Origin: Bacteroidetes bacterium UBA4408
GTDB lineage: Bacteria; Bacteroidota; Bacteroidia; UBA4408
DNA: 19,882 nt
Assembly: GCA_002389785.1 (NCBI GenBank)
Contig: DGQS01000088.1
Span: forward strand, 1 to 19,882
Direction of reading: 5' to 3'
The notes under the pieces are model-generated. The model was not told where the DNA came from and made no database searches. It worked only from the letters and a program-made list of their open reading frames with translations. Both the position numbers and the translations under genes were made by a program. Shown here piece by piece: positions 1 to 7,409 of the stretch (positions within the stretch are counted from its first letter, which is position 1; the number at the start of each line of letters is the position of its first letter).

Positions 1-35
1 GAGCGAAGTCGAAGGAGTGCGACGGGCCTTACAGG
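1..35. repeat. possible end of a dispersed intergenic repeat
   Basis: The first roughly 35 bases are visibly richer in G and C than the AT-rich leader that follows. They contain a gcgaagtcgaagg-type string that resembles short repeats I associate with intergenic regions of Bacteroidota genomes. Only one copy, cut off at the window edge, is visible, so repetition cannot be shown here. It could equally be the end of an upstream gene or RNA. From 36 to 136 the DNA is AT-rich with no ORF; a near-consensus promoter string (tagtatttg) lies upstream of the first gene. Confidence 0.25.
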
Positions 36-136
36 TTCTAGTAAATTTCTTCCTAACTATTTGAAAACAAACAAATAATAAGGATAAAAATTTTTAGAAT
101 AATTTTACTAGTTTAGTATTTGTATAAATTAAATCA

Positions 137-526
137 ATGAAAATCGAAAAACCAACAATTCAAAAATGGATTTTATTGCTCAGTGGATTATTTACCCTGC
201 TTGAACTTTTCGTAAGTTTTACAATTTGGTTTACTCCCGAAGTTGTTATCGAAAATATTGACCTTACCGCCAATGGAGTTCAATACATTGTTCGCATGTG
301 GGCGGTGAGACAATTTGCGCTGGGCGGAATTTTTGTATATGCAATAATTAAAAAATCAGCTTCAATGCTGCGTGTTGCCTATCTGTTTTTTTTATTGATG
401 TTTCTAGGAGATCTTGTTATAGGAATTTTACAACACGAAATGGGATTAATTGTAAGCGCAATAGTTATGTGCATCATTTCCATAGTATGTATGTATTTTC
501 TTTCAAAAAATAAAACTGAAAATTAA
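137..526 (+). CDS. small four-helix membrane protein, unknown function
   Basis: This is a 129-residue protein with four predicted membrane segments, at about residues 10-32, 55-72, 77-98 and 101-122. Only short loops and a basic C-terminus (SKNKTEN) lie outside them. No catalytic motif is visible. The overall shape resembles small DUF4345-like or DoxX-like four-helix proteins, but I cannot assign a family. The ATG at 137 is the only sensible start. The VOC-fold gene begins 19 bases after its stop, so the two are probably co-transcribed. Confidence 0.75.
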   Translation: MKIEKPTIQKWILLLSGLFTLLELFVSFTIWFTPEVVIENIDLTANGVQYIVRMWAVRQFALGGIFVYAIIKKSASMLRVAYLFFLLMFLGDLVIGILQHEMGLIVSAIVMCIISIVCMYFLSKNKTEN

Positions 527-545
527 AAACTAAACCAACCATACC

Positions 546-929
546 ATGAAAAAAGTAACCGGCATAGGAGGCGTATTTTTTAAATGTAAAGACGCTGCAA
601 AAATGCGAGAATGGTACAAAGTGCATTTAGGTTTTGACACCACGAACTATGGTGCAAATTTTAGCTGGAGGGATGAAGAAAATCCTGAAAAATATGGCTC
701 CACTCAATGGAGTCCCTTTGACGAAAAAACAAGCTATTTCGAACCTTCCAAAAAAGATTTCATGATTAATTACAGAGTCGAAAATTTAGAATTTCTACAC
801 AAGGAATTAAGCGATGCCGGAGTTACCATACTCGATAAAATTGAAAGCTACGATTATGGAAAATTTTTACACATACTTGATCCCGAAGGAAATAAAATAG
901 AACTTTGGGAACCAAGCGAAAATTCTTAA
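546..929 (+). CDS. VOC-superfamily (glyoxalase/bleomycin resistance-like) protein
   Basis: This 127-residue protein has the length and features of a single-domain vicinal-oxygen-chelate protein. The N-terminal beta strand (GIGGVFFKCKD) leads into the helix with REWYKVHLGF. The C-terminal half ends in the typical DPEGNKIELWEP strand, whose Glu is usually a metal ligand. Such proteins dimerise to form a metal-binding active site. Substrates vary widely (glyoxalase, dioxygenase, antibiotic binding), so the reaction cannot be deduced. It sits between the small membrane protein (19-base gap) and the T9SS cargo gene (27-base gap), all on the same strand. No binding-protein or resistance context is visible. 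Confidence 0.88.
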   Translation: MKKVTGIGGVFFKCKDAAKMREWYKVHLGFDTTNYGANFSWRDEENPEKYGSTQWSPFDEKTSYFEPSKKDFMINYRVENLEFLHKELSDAGVTILDKIESYDYGKFLHILDPEGNKIELWEPSENS

Positions 930-956
930 AAATAATATCCATTAAACTATACATAC

Positions 957-2528
957 ATGAAAAAAAAATTACTTCTTAGCTGCATTATCTCCCTTCAGAT
1001 TTTTTGTGCACATCATGCAATTTCGCAAACAACATCTTCAAAAGTCGCATTGGTGCCAAGCATAAGCATTGTATCAAACGATGGAACCTATACTGAAGCG
1101 GTTGGTGGTTTATGTTTTAATATCAGTATCATCAATCCTTCTACTACCGATACTACTTTTGTAGATGTACAAGTAGCTTCCAATTCAACGGTAACTTTAA
1201 ACAGTGATTATTTTATATCACCTACGACTATTGCTTTTCCTCCCGGCTCTAGCGCAAACCAATCATGTTGTGTTTCGGTGTTAACTGATGCACTTGCTGA
1301 ACCCATTGAGGAGCTACATCTGCAATTAGCCAATCCAACCAACAATGCATTGCTCGTTGATTCGCTGATTAACTTTACATTTTATGACGATGATTCGGTG
1401 AGCACAAATAGTCCTTGCTCCGACCTCTTCTTTTCGGAATATGTTCACTCTTTTCCTTTTAATCGGGCATTTGAACTATATAACCCAACTGCTTCGGTTG
1501 CTGATTTATCGAACTATACCATTAAAATTTATTTTGGAGGAAGTACCGTTCCGGGCACCGTTATTCCCCTATCTGGATTTTTGAATGCAGCCGATACATA
1601 TGTAATTTGTTATTCAGGTTCTGATTCCCTTCTTAAAACTTTGGCCGATACTATTAACGGGCAATTCTTTTTTAATGCCGGAAATGTGATTGGCTTATAT
1701 CATGCGAATACCTTGGTAGATGCCATTGGTACTATTGGTGTTAATCCAGGAAATTTTTGGCCGGTGTATAATTCACAAACCAGTTCAACTGTACTTGTTC
1801 GCAAACAAATCATTCAACAAGGTGAAAATACTTGGGCTGTGTCTAACGGTCAATGGGACATTTACCCTCAAGGTGATTACAGTCACTTAGGTGGTCATAC
1901 AATCAATGGTTGTGGCTTTGTGGTACCTCCAACAGTTACTATGTTTACATCGGATGCAGTATTTGATGAAGCAATTGGAGGATTGGGCATTAGTGCAAAA
2001 ATTTTTAATCCTTTGTTGAATCAAGCAGTAACTGTGGATGTTGTAATTGGTTCAGCTACCACAGCTACCAATGGAATTGATTTTACGTACACTCCTACCC
2101 AGCTTACCTTCCCAGCAAATTCAACTGCCGCACAAGCAATCAGCATAAGCATCGTTGACGATTTGAGCATAGAACCGGATGAGTTGTTAGAGCTTCGGTT
2201 ACAAAACGTGAGCAATGGAGCCACTATTTTAGATTCGAGTTGGGTACTTACGATTCAAAACAACGATTTTGTTGGGATAAAAAAACAAGGTGCAGAAAAA
2301 GGAATTTCAGTTTTGCCCAATCCTGTGAAAGATATACTTACAATTGAATCGGCCGAAGAAATAGAATCCTATCAACTATCGAATGTAGTAGGATTGCTTT
2401 GTGTTGAAGCAAGTAATTTAGCAGCAAAACAAGTGAAACTTAATTTGAGTAATTACCCTGAAGGAATCTATTTTATTAAAATTAAAACCGCTGCTCAAAC
2501 CTTAACCCGCAAGGTGGTGGTACGCTAG
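957..2528 (+). CDS. secreted Calx-beta / lamin-tail protein with T9SS type A sorting domain
   Basis: This 523-residue exported protein has a signal peptide at about 1-24 (MKKKLLLSC...AISQ). Next come a Calx-beta-like domain at about 33-148, a lamin-tail-like domain at about 154-290 (starts CSDLFFSEYV, with FELYNPT), and a second Calx-beta-like domain at about 325-438. The two Calx-beta units share the TEAVGG/DEAIGG and EPIEEL/EPDELL landmarks. Residues about 450-523 form a Por-type sorting domain: VLPNPVKD, then YPEGIYFIKI and a basic end. Such domains direct export through the type IX system followed by cleavage and surface attachment or release. The middle domains are likely adhesive or structural; no enzyme motif is seen. 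A run of nine A follows the start codon's ATG. Confidence 0.9.
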   Translation: MKKKLLLSCIISLQIFCAHHAISQTTSSKVALVPSISIVSNDGTYTEAVGGLCFNISIINPSTTDTTFVDVQVASNSTVTLNSDYFISPTTIAFPPGSSANQSCCVSVLTDALAEPIEELHLQLANPTNNALLVDSLINFTFYDDDSVSTNSPCSDLFFSEYVHSFPFNRAFELYNPTASVADLSNYTIKIYFGGSTVPGTVIPLSGFLNAADTYVICYSGSDSLLKTLADTINGQFFFNAGNVIGLYHANTLVDAIGTIGVNPGNFWPVYNSQTSSTVLVRKQIIQQGENTWAVSNGQWDIYPQGDYSHLGGHTINGCGFVVPPTVTMFTSDAVFDEAIGGLGISAKIFNPLLNQAVTVDVVIGSATTATNGIDFTYTPTQLTFPANSTAAQAISISIVDDLSIEPDELLELRLQNVSNGATILDSSWVLTIQNNDFVGIKKQGAEKGISVLPNPVKDILTIESAEEIESYQLSNVVGLLCVEASNLAAKQVKLNLSNYPEGIYFIKIKTAAQTLTRKVVVR

Positions 2529-2594
2529 CGAGTGTGTAAAAACTCGCATCCATACGATCGAATTAGTTAGCATCCTACGAATGCGATTAAAAAT

Positions 2595-2632
2595 AAAAAA
2601 GCCAATCAGAAAAAATTCTGATTGGCTTTTTT
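2595..2632. terminator. bidirectional intrinsic terminator between convergent genes
   Basis: A perfect 11-bp stem (2601-2611 with 2616-2626) closes a four-base A loop. It is flanked by six A on the left and six T on the right, so it reads as an intrinsic terminator on both strands. It serves the T9SS cargo gene (+, stop at 2528) and the glutamate dehydrogenase gene (-, stop at 2650). Confidence 0.93.
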
Positions 2633-2649
2633 GAATTAAATAGCTTACA

Positions 2650-4074
2650 TCAAGGAAAAATACCCAAGGACTGGTAAGACACTCCTAATTTATTTATACC
2701 ACTTACAAACGCTGCGGTACGCAAATCCTGTATGCGTTTATCTTGCTTCTTAATATTTCGTATTTCATTGTATGCATAAATCATGGATTCTTCTAAACCT
2801 GAACGCACATAATCAATTTCATCACCGCCATGTGTGAGCATTTTTTTATCTTTCTCACTTAAAGGTTTGCCGGTATTACGTTCAACAGCATCGACCAATT
2901 GTTTGATCGACATTTCTTGAAAACGCTTTTCCATCCTGCCAAAGCGAACATGTGATAAATTTTTGAGCCACTCGAAATAACTCACCGTAACACCTCCGGC
3001 ATTCAAATACATATCGGGAATTACCATGCAATTTTTCTTATTTAATATTTCTTCAGCTTCTTTGGTTACCGGTCCGTTTGCACCTTCTGCAATAATTTTT
3101 GCTTTAATACGCGGAGCATTTTCTTTGGTAATTTGATTTTCTAAAGCAGCTGGAATCAGCACATCACATTCTTCTTCCAACAAGGCCATGCTGTTTGCAA
3201 AATTAGTAGCTCCCGGAAAGTTCAAAATAGAACCGCTGCTCTTGCGGTGAGCAAAAACTGCTTCTACATCCAATCCTTTTGCGTTATAAATTCCACCTTC
3301 TCGTTCGGCCAAACCAATAACTAGGGCACCTCCTTCGCTAAAAAATTTTGCGGCATAAAACCCAACATTTCCTAACCCTTGAACAATTACACGCTTTCCT
3401 TCCAAACCAGGAGTTAATCCAATCTCCTTCATATCTTCAGCATTGCTCATTGCTTCGCGGGTTCCAAAATATACACCTAGTCCGGTAGCTTCAGTACGTC
3501 CTTGTATCCCACCTTGGCCAAGTGGTTTACCGGTAACACAACCCAGCGAATTCAAATCATCAAATTTAAACGTCGCATAGGTATCGGCAATCCAAGCCAT
3601 TTCGCGTGGTCCACTTCCGTAATCAGGAGCAGGAACATCAACAGAAGGACCTATCATATTTTTTTTAATAAGCTCGGTAGTATACCTTCTAGTCATGCGC
3701 TCTAATTGTTTTTCGGTTACAGTGGCCGGATTCACTTTGATTCCTCCTTTTGCACCTCCAAATGGAACATCTACTACAGCACATTTAAATGTCATCAATG
3801 TCGCTAAAGCTTTAACTTCATCTTCATCAACAAACTCGCTGTATCGAATACCGCCTTTTGTAGGAGTTTTGTGTTGGCTATGTTGTACACGAATGCCGCT
3901 AAATACTTGAACTTTTCCATCTATTTCAACAGGAAAATTAAATGTGTAAACACTGTTACATACCTTAATTTGTTTTAATATACCGGGTTCAAACTTTGTA
4001 AATGCTGCTGCTTTGTCGAAATTGGCAAGTACATCGTTGTAGAATAAACTGCCATTGTCAGGTTGATTGCTCAT
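2650..4074 (-). CDS. gdhA: glutamate dehydrogenase (Glu/Leu/Phe/Val dehydrogenase family)
   Basis: This 474-residue enzyme interconverts glutamate with 2-oxoglutarate and ammonia using NAD(P). The N-terminal catalytic domain has KGGIR (Lys73), the Lys97 region (MTFKCA), the catalytic-lysine motif PFGGAKGGI (Lys109) and PAPD with Asp151. The Rossmann half carries QGLGNVG at about 230-240, followed by IIAEGANGPVT. These match active-site residues known for the family. Length agrees with Bacteroidota members. Cofactor preference cannot be read safely. The ATG at 4074 has a -7 box about 45 bases upstream (4120-4127). The gene stands alone on this strand, ending at the shared terminator. The symbol is by family and the paralogue type is not resolved. 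Confidence 0.95.
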   Translation of the reverse strand: MSNQPDNGSLFYNDVLANFDKAAAFTKFEPGILKQIKVCNSVYTFNFPVEIDGKVQVFSGIRVQHSQHKTPTKGGIRYSEFVDEDEVKALATLMTFKCAVVDVPFGGAKGGIKVNPATVTEKQLERMTRRYTTELIKKNMIGPSVDVPAPDYGSGPREMAWIADTYATFKFDDLNSLGCVTGKPLGQGGIQGRTEATGLGVYFGTREAMSNAEDMKEIGLTPGLEGKRVIVQGLGNVGFYAAKFFSEGGALVIGLAEREGGIYNAKGLDVEAVFAHRKSSGSILNFPGATNFANSMALLEEECDVLIPAALENQITKENAPRIKAKIIAEGANGPVTKEAEEILNKKNCMVIPDMYLNAGGVTVSYFEWLKNLSHVRFGRMEKRFQEMSIKQLVDAVERNTGKPLSEKDKKMLTHGGDEIDYVRSGLEESMIYAYNEIRNIKKQDKRIQDLRTAAFVSGINKLGVSYQSLGIFP

Positions 4075-4119
4075 AGTAGTTTCTTTTAGTGATTTTTAGT
4101 GAAATAAATGCTGGTACAA

Positions 4120-4127
4120 CAAATATA
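4120..4127 (-). promoter_or_regulatory. candidate -7 promoter element for the glutamate dehydrogenase gene
   Basis: On the minus strand the sequence reads TATATTTG, an exact match to the Bacteroidota -7 consensus TAnnTTTG. It lies 45 bases upstream of the ATG at 4074. No clean TTTG -33 box is present at the usual spacing. Confidence 0.5.
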
Positions 4128-4140
4128 AAAATAATACCAT

Positions 4141-4698
4141 CTACAATCCAATATTAAATCCTATTCGAATAATGGGATTGTTGTAGGGTGTGTAATCTGA
4201 GGGGGTAAAATTCCACAGTAACATTGCATCAAAAAAAAGGCGGTCGCTAATTGCCTGCCGATAGCCTGCACCACCCAAAATATTGTAGATGGTAAAAGGC
4301 GGCTGATAATATTCCCATTTTGAATTGAGACCTTCCGCCTCGGCATGCACAAATAAATTATCGAATATAAAATAGCGGCCTATTAAGCGGGCTCCATAAA
4401 TACTTTGAGTAAAAGCCGGAGGACGTGAATCTTTGTAATAGGTATAAGTAACACCAATAGCTGCCGCAATTTTTGGAGTAATTTTATATCCAATTAATGG
4501 CGAAACATCAACCAGGGTAATGGTTCCAAACTGCAAACCAAAATTACCTCCTGTAAAAATATGCTCACGAATTGAATATGGAGGCTTGGGTGCAGATCGC
4601 GCTGCCTCTTCTTTATTATAAAAATCGGCTGTGTCTTGCGCAAGTGCCGTTGAGCTAAAGAATGCTCCTAAGAAAAGTAAAGTGAAAAGATTTTTCAT
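4141..4698 (-). CDS. small outer-membrane beta-barrel-like protein, unknown
   Basis: From the ATG at 4698 this is 185 residues. It begins with a clear signal peptide (MKNLFTLLFLG...ALAQ, about 1-21). Then come alternating aromatic/hydrophobic strands rich in Tyr, Phe and Gly, ending in RIGFNIGL, typical of an 8-strand outer-membrane barrel. A longer in-frame extension to 4761 adds 21 basic residues before the signal peptide. It would start upstream of a perfect -7 box (4713-4720), so the internal ATG is preferred. Its stop lies 66 bases upstream of the GDH start and overlaps the likely GDH promoter region. No specific family is recognised. Confidence 0.82.
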   Translation of the reverse strand: MKNLFTLLFLGAFFSSTALAQDTADFYNKEEAARSAPKPPYSIREHIFTGGNFGLQFGTITLVDVSPLIGYKITPKIAAAIGVTYTYYKDSRPPAFTQSIYGARLIGRYFIFDNLFVHAEAEGLNSKWEYYQPPFTIYNILGGAGYRQAISDRLFFDAMLLWNFTPSDYTPYNNPIIRIGFNIGL

Positions 4699-4712
4699 TG
4701 ATTTTCGATTTT

Positions 4713-4720
4713 CAAATTTA
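4713..4720 (-). promoter_or_regulatory. candidate -7 promoter element for the barrel protein gene
   Basis: The minus strand reads TAAATTTG, an exact TAnnTTTG match, 15 bases before the ATG at 4698. This implies a very short leader and supports the 4698 start over the 4761 start. Confidence 0.5.
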
Positions 4721-4760
4721 TTAATACAAAGCCGAAAGAAAAAACTAATTTTATGCAGCA

Positions 4761-5030
4761 ATGTTAATTTGTGTTATGCGAAAAATTCGAAGAAGAATTA
4801 AGGTAGGCAATCAGAACTACGACATTTGGTTAGGTATTACTAAAAAGTCGGCGGGCAAAACGAATGTGCTCAAATTGCACTATTATCCGGGAAATCCTGA
4901 CGATGCATTTCAAAAACCTGTGGCCATTAAATCAGGATTTAAAAGTGAAGAAGAAGCCATTGAATATGGAAAGCAGTTTATGACCGAACTTTATAAAAAT
5001 GCGCTTGCTCGCAGTTCTCGAGCTACTTAA
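4761..5030 (+). CDS. small conserved-looking protein, unknown function
   Basis: This is an 89-residue protein if it starts at 4761, or 84 residues from the second in-frame ATG at 4776 (MRKIRRRIKV). The second start gives a more natural, soluble, basic N-terminus. The body reads as a small alpha/beta domain: strands around NYDIWLG and LKLHYYP, a conserved-looking KPVAIKSGF turn, then a helix (EEEAIEYGKQFMTELYKNAL). No family is recognised. It is transcribed divergently from the barrel protein and lies 123 bases upstream of the OmpH-like gene. Confidence 0.7.
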   Translation: MLICVMRKIRRRIKVGNQNYDIWLGITKKSAGKTNVLKLHYYPGNPDDAFQKPVAIKSGFKSEEEAIEYGKQFMTELYKNALARSSRAT

Positions 5031-5064
5031 CATTTGTTAGCTGTACAACACATTTCAATTTATT

Positions 5065-5072
5065 TATCTTCG
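5065..5072 (+). promoter_or_regulatory. possible -7 promoter element for the OmpH-like gene
   Basis: TATCTTCG is one base from the TAnnTTTG consensus and lies about 80 bases upstream of the ATG at 5154. A TTTG at 5033-5036 is too far upstream to serve as an ideal -33 box. Confidence 0.3.
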
Positions 5073-5153
5073 CACACGCAAATTTGATTAACAAAAAATA
5101 CCGGCCATTTAATTCGTTACCATTCACAAATTTAAACACAACTTCTCGATACA

Positions 5154-5768
5154 ATGAAATCACTTAGCTTGTCATTAAATATACTTTTACTTTTAGCCGT
5201 AGCTGTATTGTACTATTTGCATTTTTCATCTCAGAAAACTCCCACCGCTCCTGTCACTGTAAATAAATTACCGATAGTAGCTCCAAAAATGGATGTAAAA
5301 GCTAGCACCATAGTTTATGTAAACTCCGATTCGTTAATGGACAATTATGAATTAGTAAAAGAAGTGAAAAAGGAGTTAGAAAAAGAAAGAGCTGCTGCCG
5401 AAAAACAATTTACTGCCGAATACCGTGCGCTAGAAGCAGAGTACAACGACCTAAAAGCTAAAGCTGCTACAATGACTGAAGAACAAGGTATGGCAAAGCA
5501 ACAAGAATTGGCTATGAAGGAGCAAAAACTGACCGATTATCGTGATGAGCTTAATGAAAAACTCTCGATGAATGAGTTAAAGAAAACACAAAAAATTCAA
5601 GAAGAAATTGAAGCCTACCTAAAAACTAATTACAGCAATACCGGTTACTCCTATATTTTAGGACATACAAAAGGTGGAGGAATTTTATATTCGAAAGACA
5701 ATTTAGACATTACGGCAGAAGTGCTGGAAGGCCTTAACAATACCTATAAAGCACAGCGTAAAAAATAA
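5154..5768 (+). CDS. OmpH/Skp-family periplasmic chaperone-like protein
   Basis: This 204-residue protein has one N-terminal hydrophobic segment (about 6-24), either a signal peptide or an uncleaved anchor. A Thr/Pro-rich linker follows, then a strand with IVYVNSDSLMDNYELVKEV, which is the typical OmpH opening (VxVDSxxLxxNY). A long charged coiled-coil hairpin runs from about 65 to 150. The C-terminal strands GYSYILGHTKGGGILYS and ITAEVLEGLN are the usual OmpH ending. Skp-family proteins are periplasmic holdases that deliver outer-membrane proteins. The missing lipobox and the possible anchor fit Bacteroidota variants. Its stop codon is immediately followed by the stop of the convergent bshC gene. 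Confidence 0.88.
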   Translation: MKSLSLSLNILLLLAVAVLYYLHFSSQKTPTAPVTVNKLPIVAPKMDVKASTIVYVNSDSLMDNYELVKEVKKELEKERAAAEKQFTAEYRALEAEYNDLKAKAATMTEEQGMAKQQELAMKEQKLTDYRDELNEKLSMNELKKTQKIQEEIEAYLKTNYSNTGYSYILGHTKGGGILYSKDNLDITAEVLEGLNNTYKAQRKK

Positions 5769-7373
5769 TTACAGGATTGTTAGCAGCGCAAAATGTTGTT
5801 GAAAAGGATCTAAGTTTTCCTTTAAGATGGGAATAAATTCATTTCCAAACTTCAAATAAAAGGCACTAAAATTTTCGTAGCGTTCCTGTAATTCTCCTTG
5901 TGGAAAAAACTTATCTTTTATCTTTTTGATTTGATTAAGTGAAGTCTCCTGCTTTTGCTTGTCGGCTTTTAACAATTTGGCTTCTATATTCGCCAATCCG
6001 CTCAATGCTTTTTGCAATTCACCTTCAGCTGTGGCTTTTAGGGTTTGCTCCTTTTTCTGAACTTTTTCAATGAGTTGAGCATACACTACTTTTAGTGCAT
6101 CTTGCTCCTTTGTTAAACTTGAACTGCCATCACTTTGTCCATCCATAAATTTTTTAATGAGCACATCTGTTGGTAGAAATAAATCCCCTTCCGTAAATCC
6201 AAACTTCTTCCACTTTTCCATCGAGGCAGCGTCCATCAGCAATGCCGAATTGCGTAAAAATAAAATGGGAAACTGAATGTTATGAGCATCAAACATAGCT
6301 TTGTATTGCAACCAATACGCCAATTCTCCCCCTCCACCAATGTAAGCTAAATTGGGTAAAATAACCTCTTGATACAAAGGTCTTAAAACCACATTGGGAC
6401 TGAATCTTTCGGGAAATTCGTTTAACTCATTTTTAAGCTCATCTTCTGAGAAACTAATTGAGCTGTTGTTAACACGATACATTCCTTCCTCATAAATCAA
6501 ACGCTCTCGCATGGTTTCATTCATGTAAAAACAATTTATTTCACGAGGATTTACTTGTGCCTTGTAACCTAAATTTTCAAGCTGATGAATACTATTGGTA
6601 ACGCGTTCAAAATTTTCTTGCTTAAAAATATCATCGCTCATCACAGGTAAAAATTCTTGCTTGAGTCGCTTATCATCTGCATCTAAAATTACCAAGTTGT
6701 ATTTCCCAAAAAGTTGATGCACCAACAAGCGTGTTGCATCTGTTAAGTTGGACTTGTTGAGATATGAATCTTCAAAAATTGTTGCCAACTCCCGTGCATT
6801 CTCGCTGCTTCCAAAGAGTGTTTTTACCTCCTCAAAAATTGATTGGAGGCTATCGGTAGGTAATTTTCCAACTGCTGTTGCAGCTGTATTTTCGGGATTC
6901 CACACGATTGACTTTCCAAAAAGGTGGAAGTGATTAATCTCTGCAAAATCATGATCCTCACTTGCCATCCAATACACGGGAATGAAATTATTTGCAGGAT
7001 ATTTTTTTGCCAGTTGCTCGCACAAATTAATGGTGCTAATAATTTTATACAAAAAGTACAGAGGACCGGTAAATAAACACAATTGATGCCCGGTAGTTAG
7101 TGTAAAAGTGGTAGGTTGAGTTAATAAGTTATTGAGTTGTTGAGGAAATTCCAAATTCGACTTTATATATTGCTCCTTTAAAACTTCAATAAGTAAAGGC
7201 CTGTTTATTTTTTGCTTAGCTTTTATAGCTATTGCATGCTCAAAATTTTCGAGTGTCGGAGCTGTAGAATAAAATGATTGCAGCTTTTCATCGCTTTGCA
7301 AATAATCAATAATCAATTTAGAAAAATATCCGGTAGAAGCATATTTTTGGAATGACCTTTCAATGGTTGCCAT
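5769..7373 (-). CDS. bshC: BshC, putative cysteine-adding enzyme of bacillithiol synthesis
   Basis: This 534-residue protein has the usual BshC length. BshC is assigned to the last step of bacillithiol synthesis, joining cysteine to glucosaminyl-malate. The Rossmann-like core carries TTGHQLCLFTGPLYFLYKI beginning at residue 93 and ASEDHDFAEI beginning at residue 137, both hallmark motifs. LAYIGGGGELAYWLQYK lies further on. A long charged coiled coil follows at about 420-500, before the C-terminal KFGNEFIPILKENLDPFQQHF. The ATG at 7373 lies 36 bases after the rimO stop, so the two genes are probably co-transcribed. BshA and BshB are not in this window. The stop abuts the OmpH-like gene's stop with no spacer. 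Confidence 0.95.
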   Translation of the reverse strand: MATIERSFQKYASTGYFSKLIIDYLQSDEKLQSFYSTAPTLENFEHAIAIKAKQKINRPLLIEVLKEQYIKSNLEFPQQLNNLLTQPTTFTLTTGHQLCLFTGPLYFLYKIISTINLCEQLAKKYPANNFIPVYWMASEDHDFAEINHFHLFGKSIVWNPENTAATAVGKLPTDSLQSIFEEVKTLFGSSENARELATIFEDSYLNKSNLTDATRLLVHQLFGKYNLVILDADDKRLKQEFLPVMSDDIFKQENFERVTNSIHQLENLGYKAQVNPREINCFYMNETMRERLIYEEGMYRVNNSSISFSEDELKNELNEFPERFSPNVVLRPLYQEVILPNLAYIGGGGELAYWLQYKAMFDAHNIQFPILFLRNSALLMDAASMEKWKKFGFTEGDLFLPTDVLIKKFMDGQSDGSSSLTKEQDALKVVYAQLIEKVQKKEQTLKATAEGELQKALSGLANIEAKLLKADKQKQETSLNQIKKIKDKFFPQGELQERYENFSAFYLKFGNEFIPILKENLDPFQQHFALLTIL

Positions 7374-7409
7374 AAGCTGATAGTCCTTATTTAAGTGTTA
7401 TTCTAAGTA

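Noticed and set aside
960..968. Run of nine A after the start codon as a phase-variation switch
   Set aside because: A runs of this length are frequent in this AT-rich DNA and Lys codons after ATG are normal in signal peptides; one sequence cannot show length variation.
2021..2224. Minus-strand ORF inside the T9SS cargo gene
   Set aside because: It lies wholly within a well-supported coding region with signal peptide, repeat domains and sorting domain on the other strand, and shows no family features.
3502..3910. Two plus-strand ORFs inside the glutamate dehydrogenase gene
   Set aside because: They are antisense shadows of a highly conserved enzyme; their translations are low-complexity and unlike known proteins.
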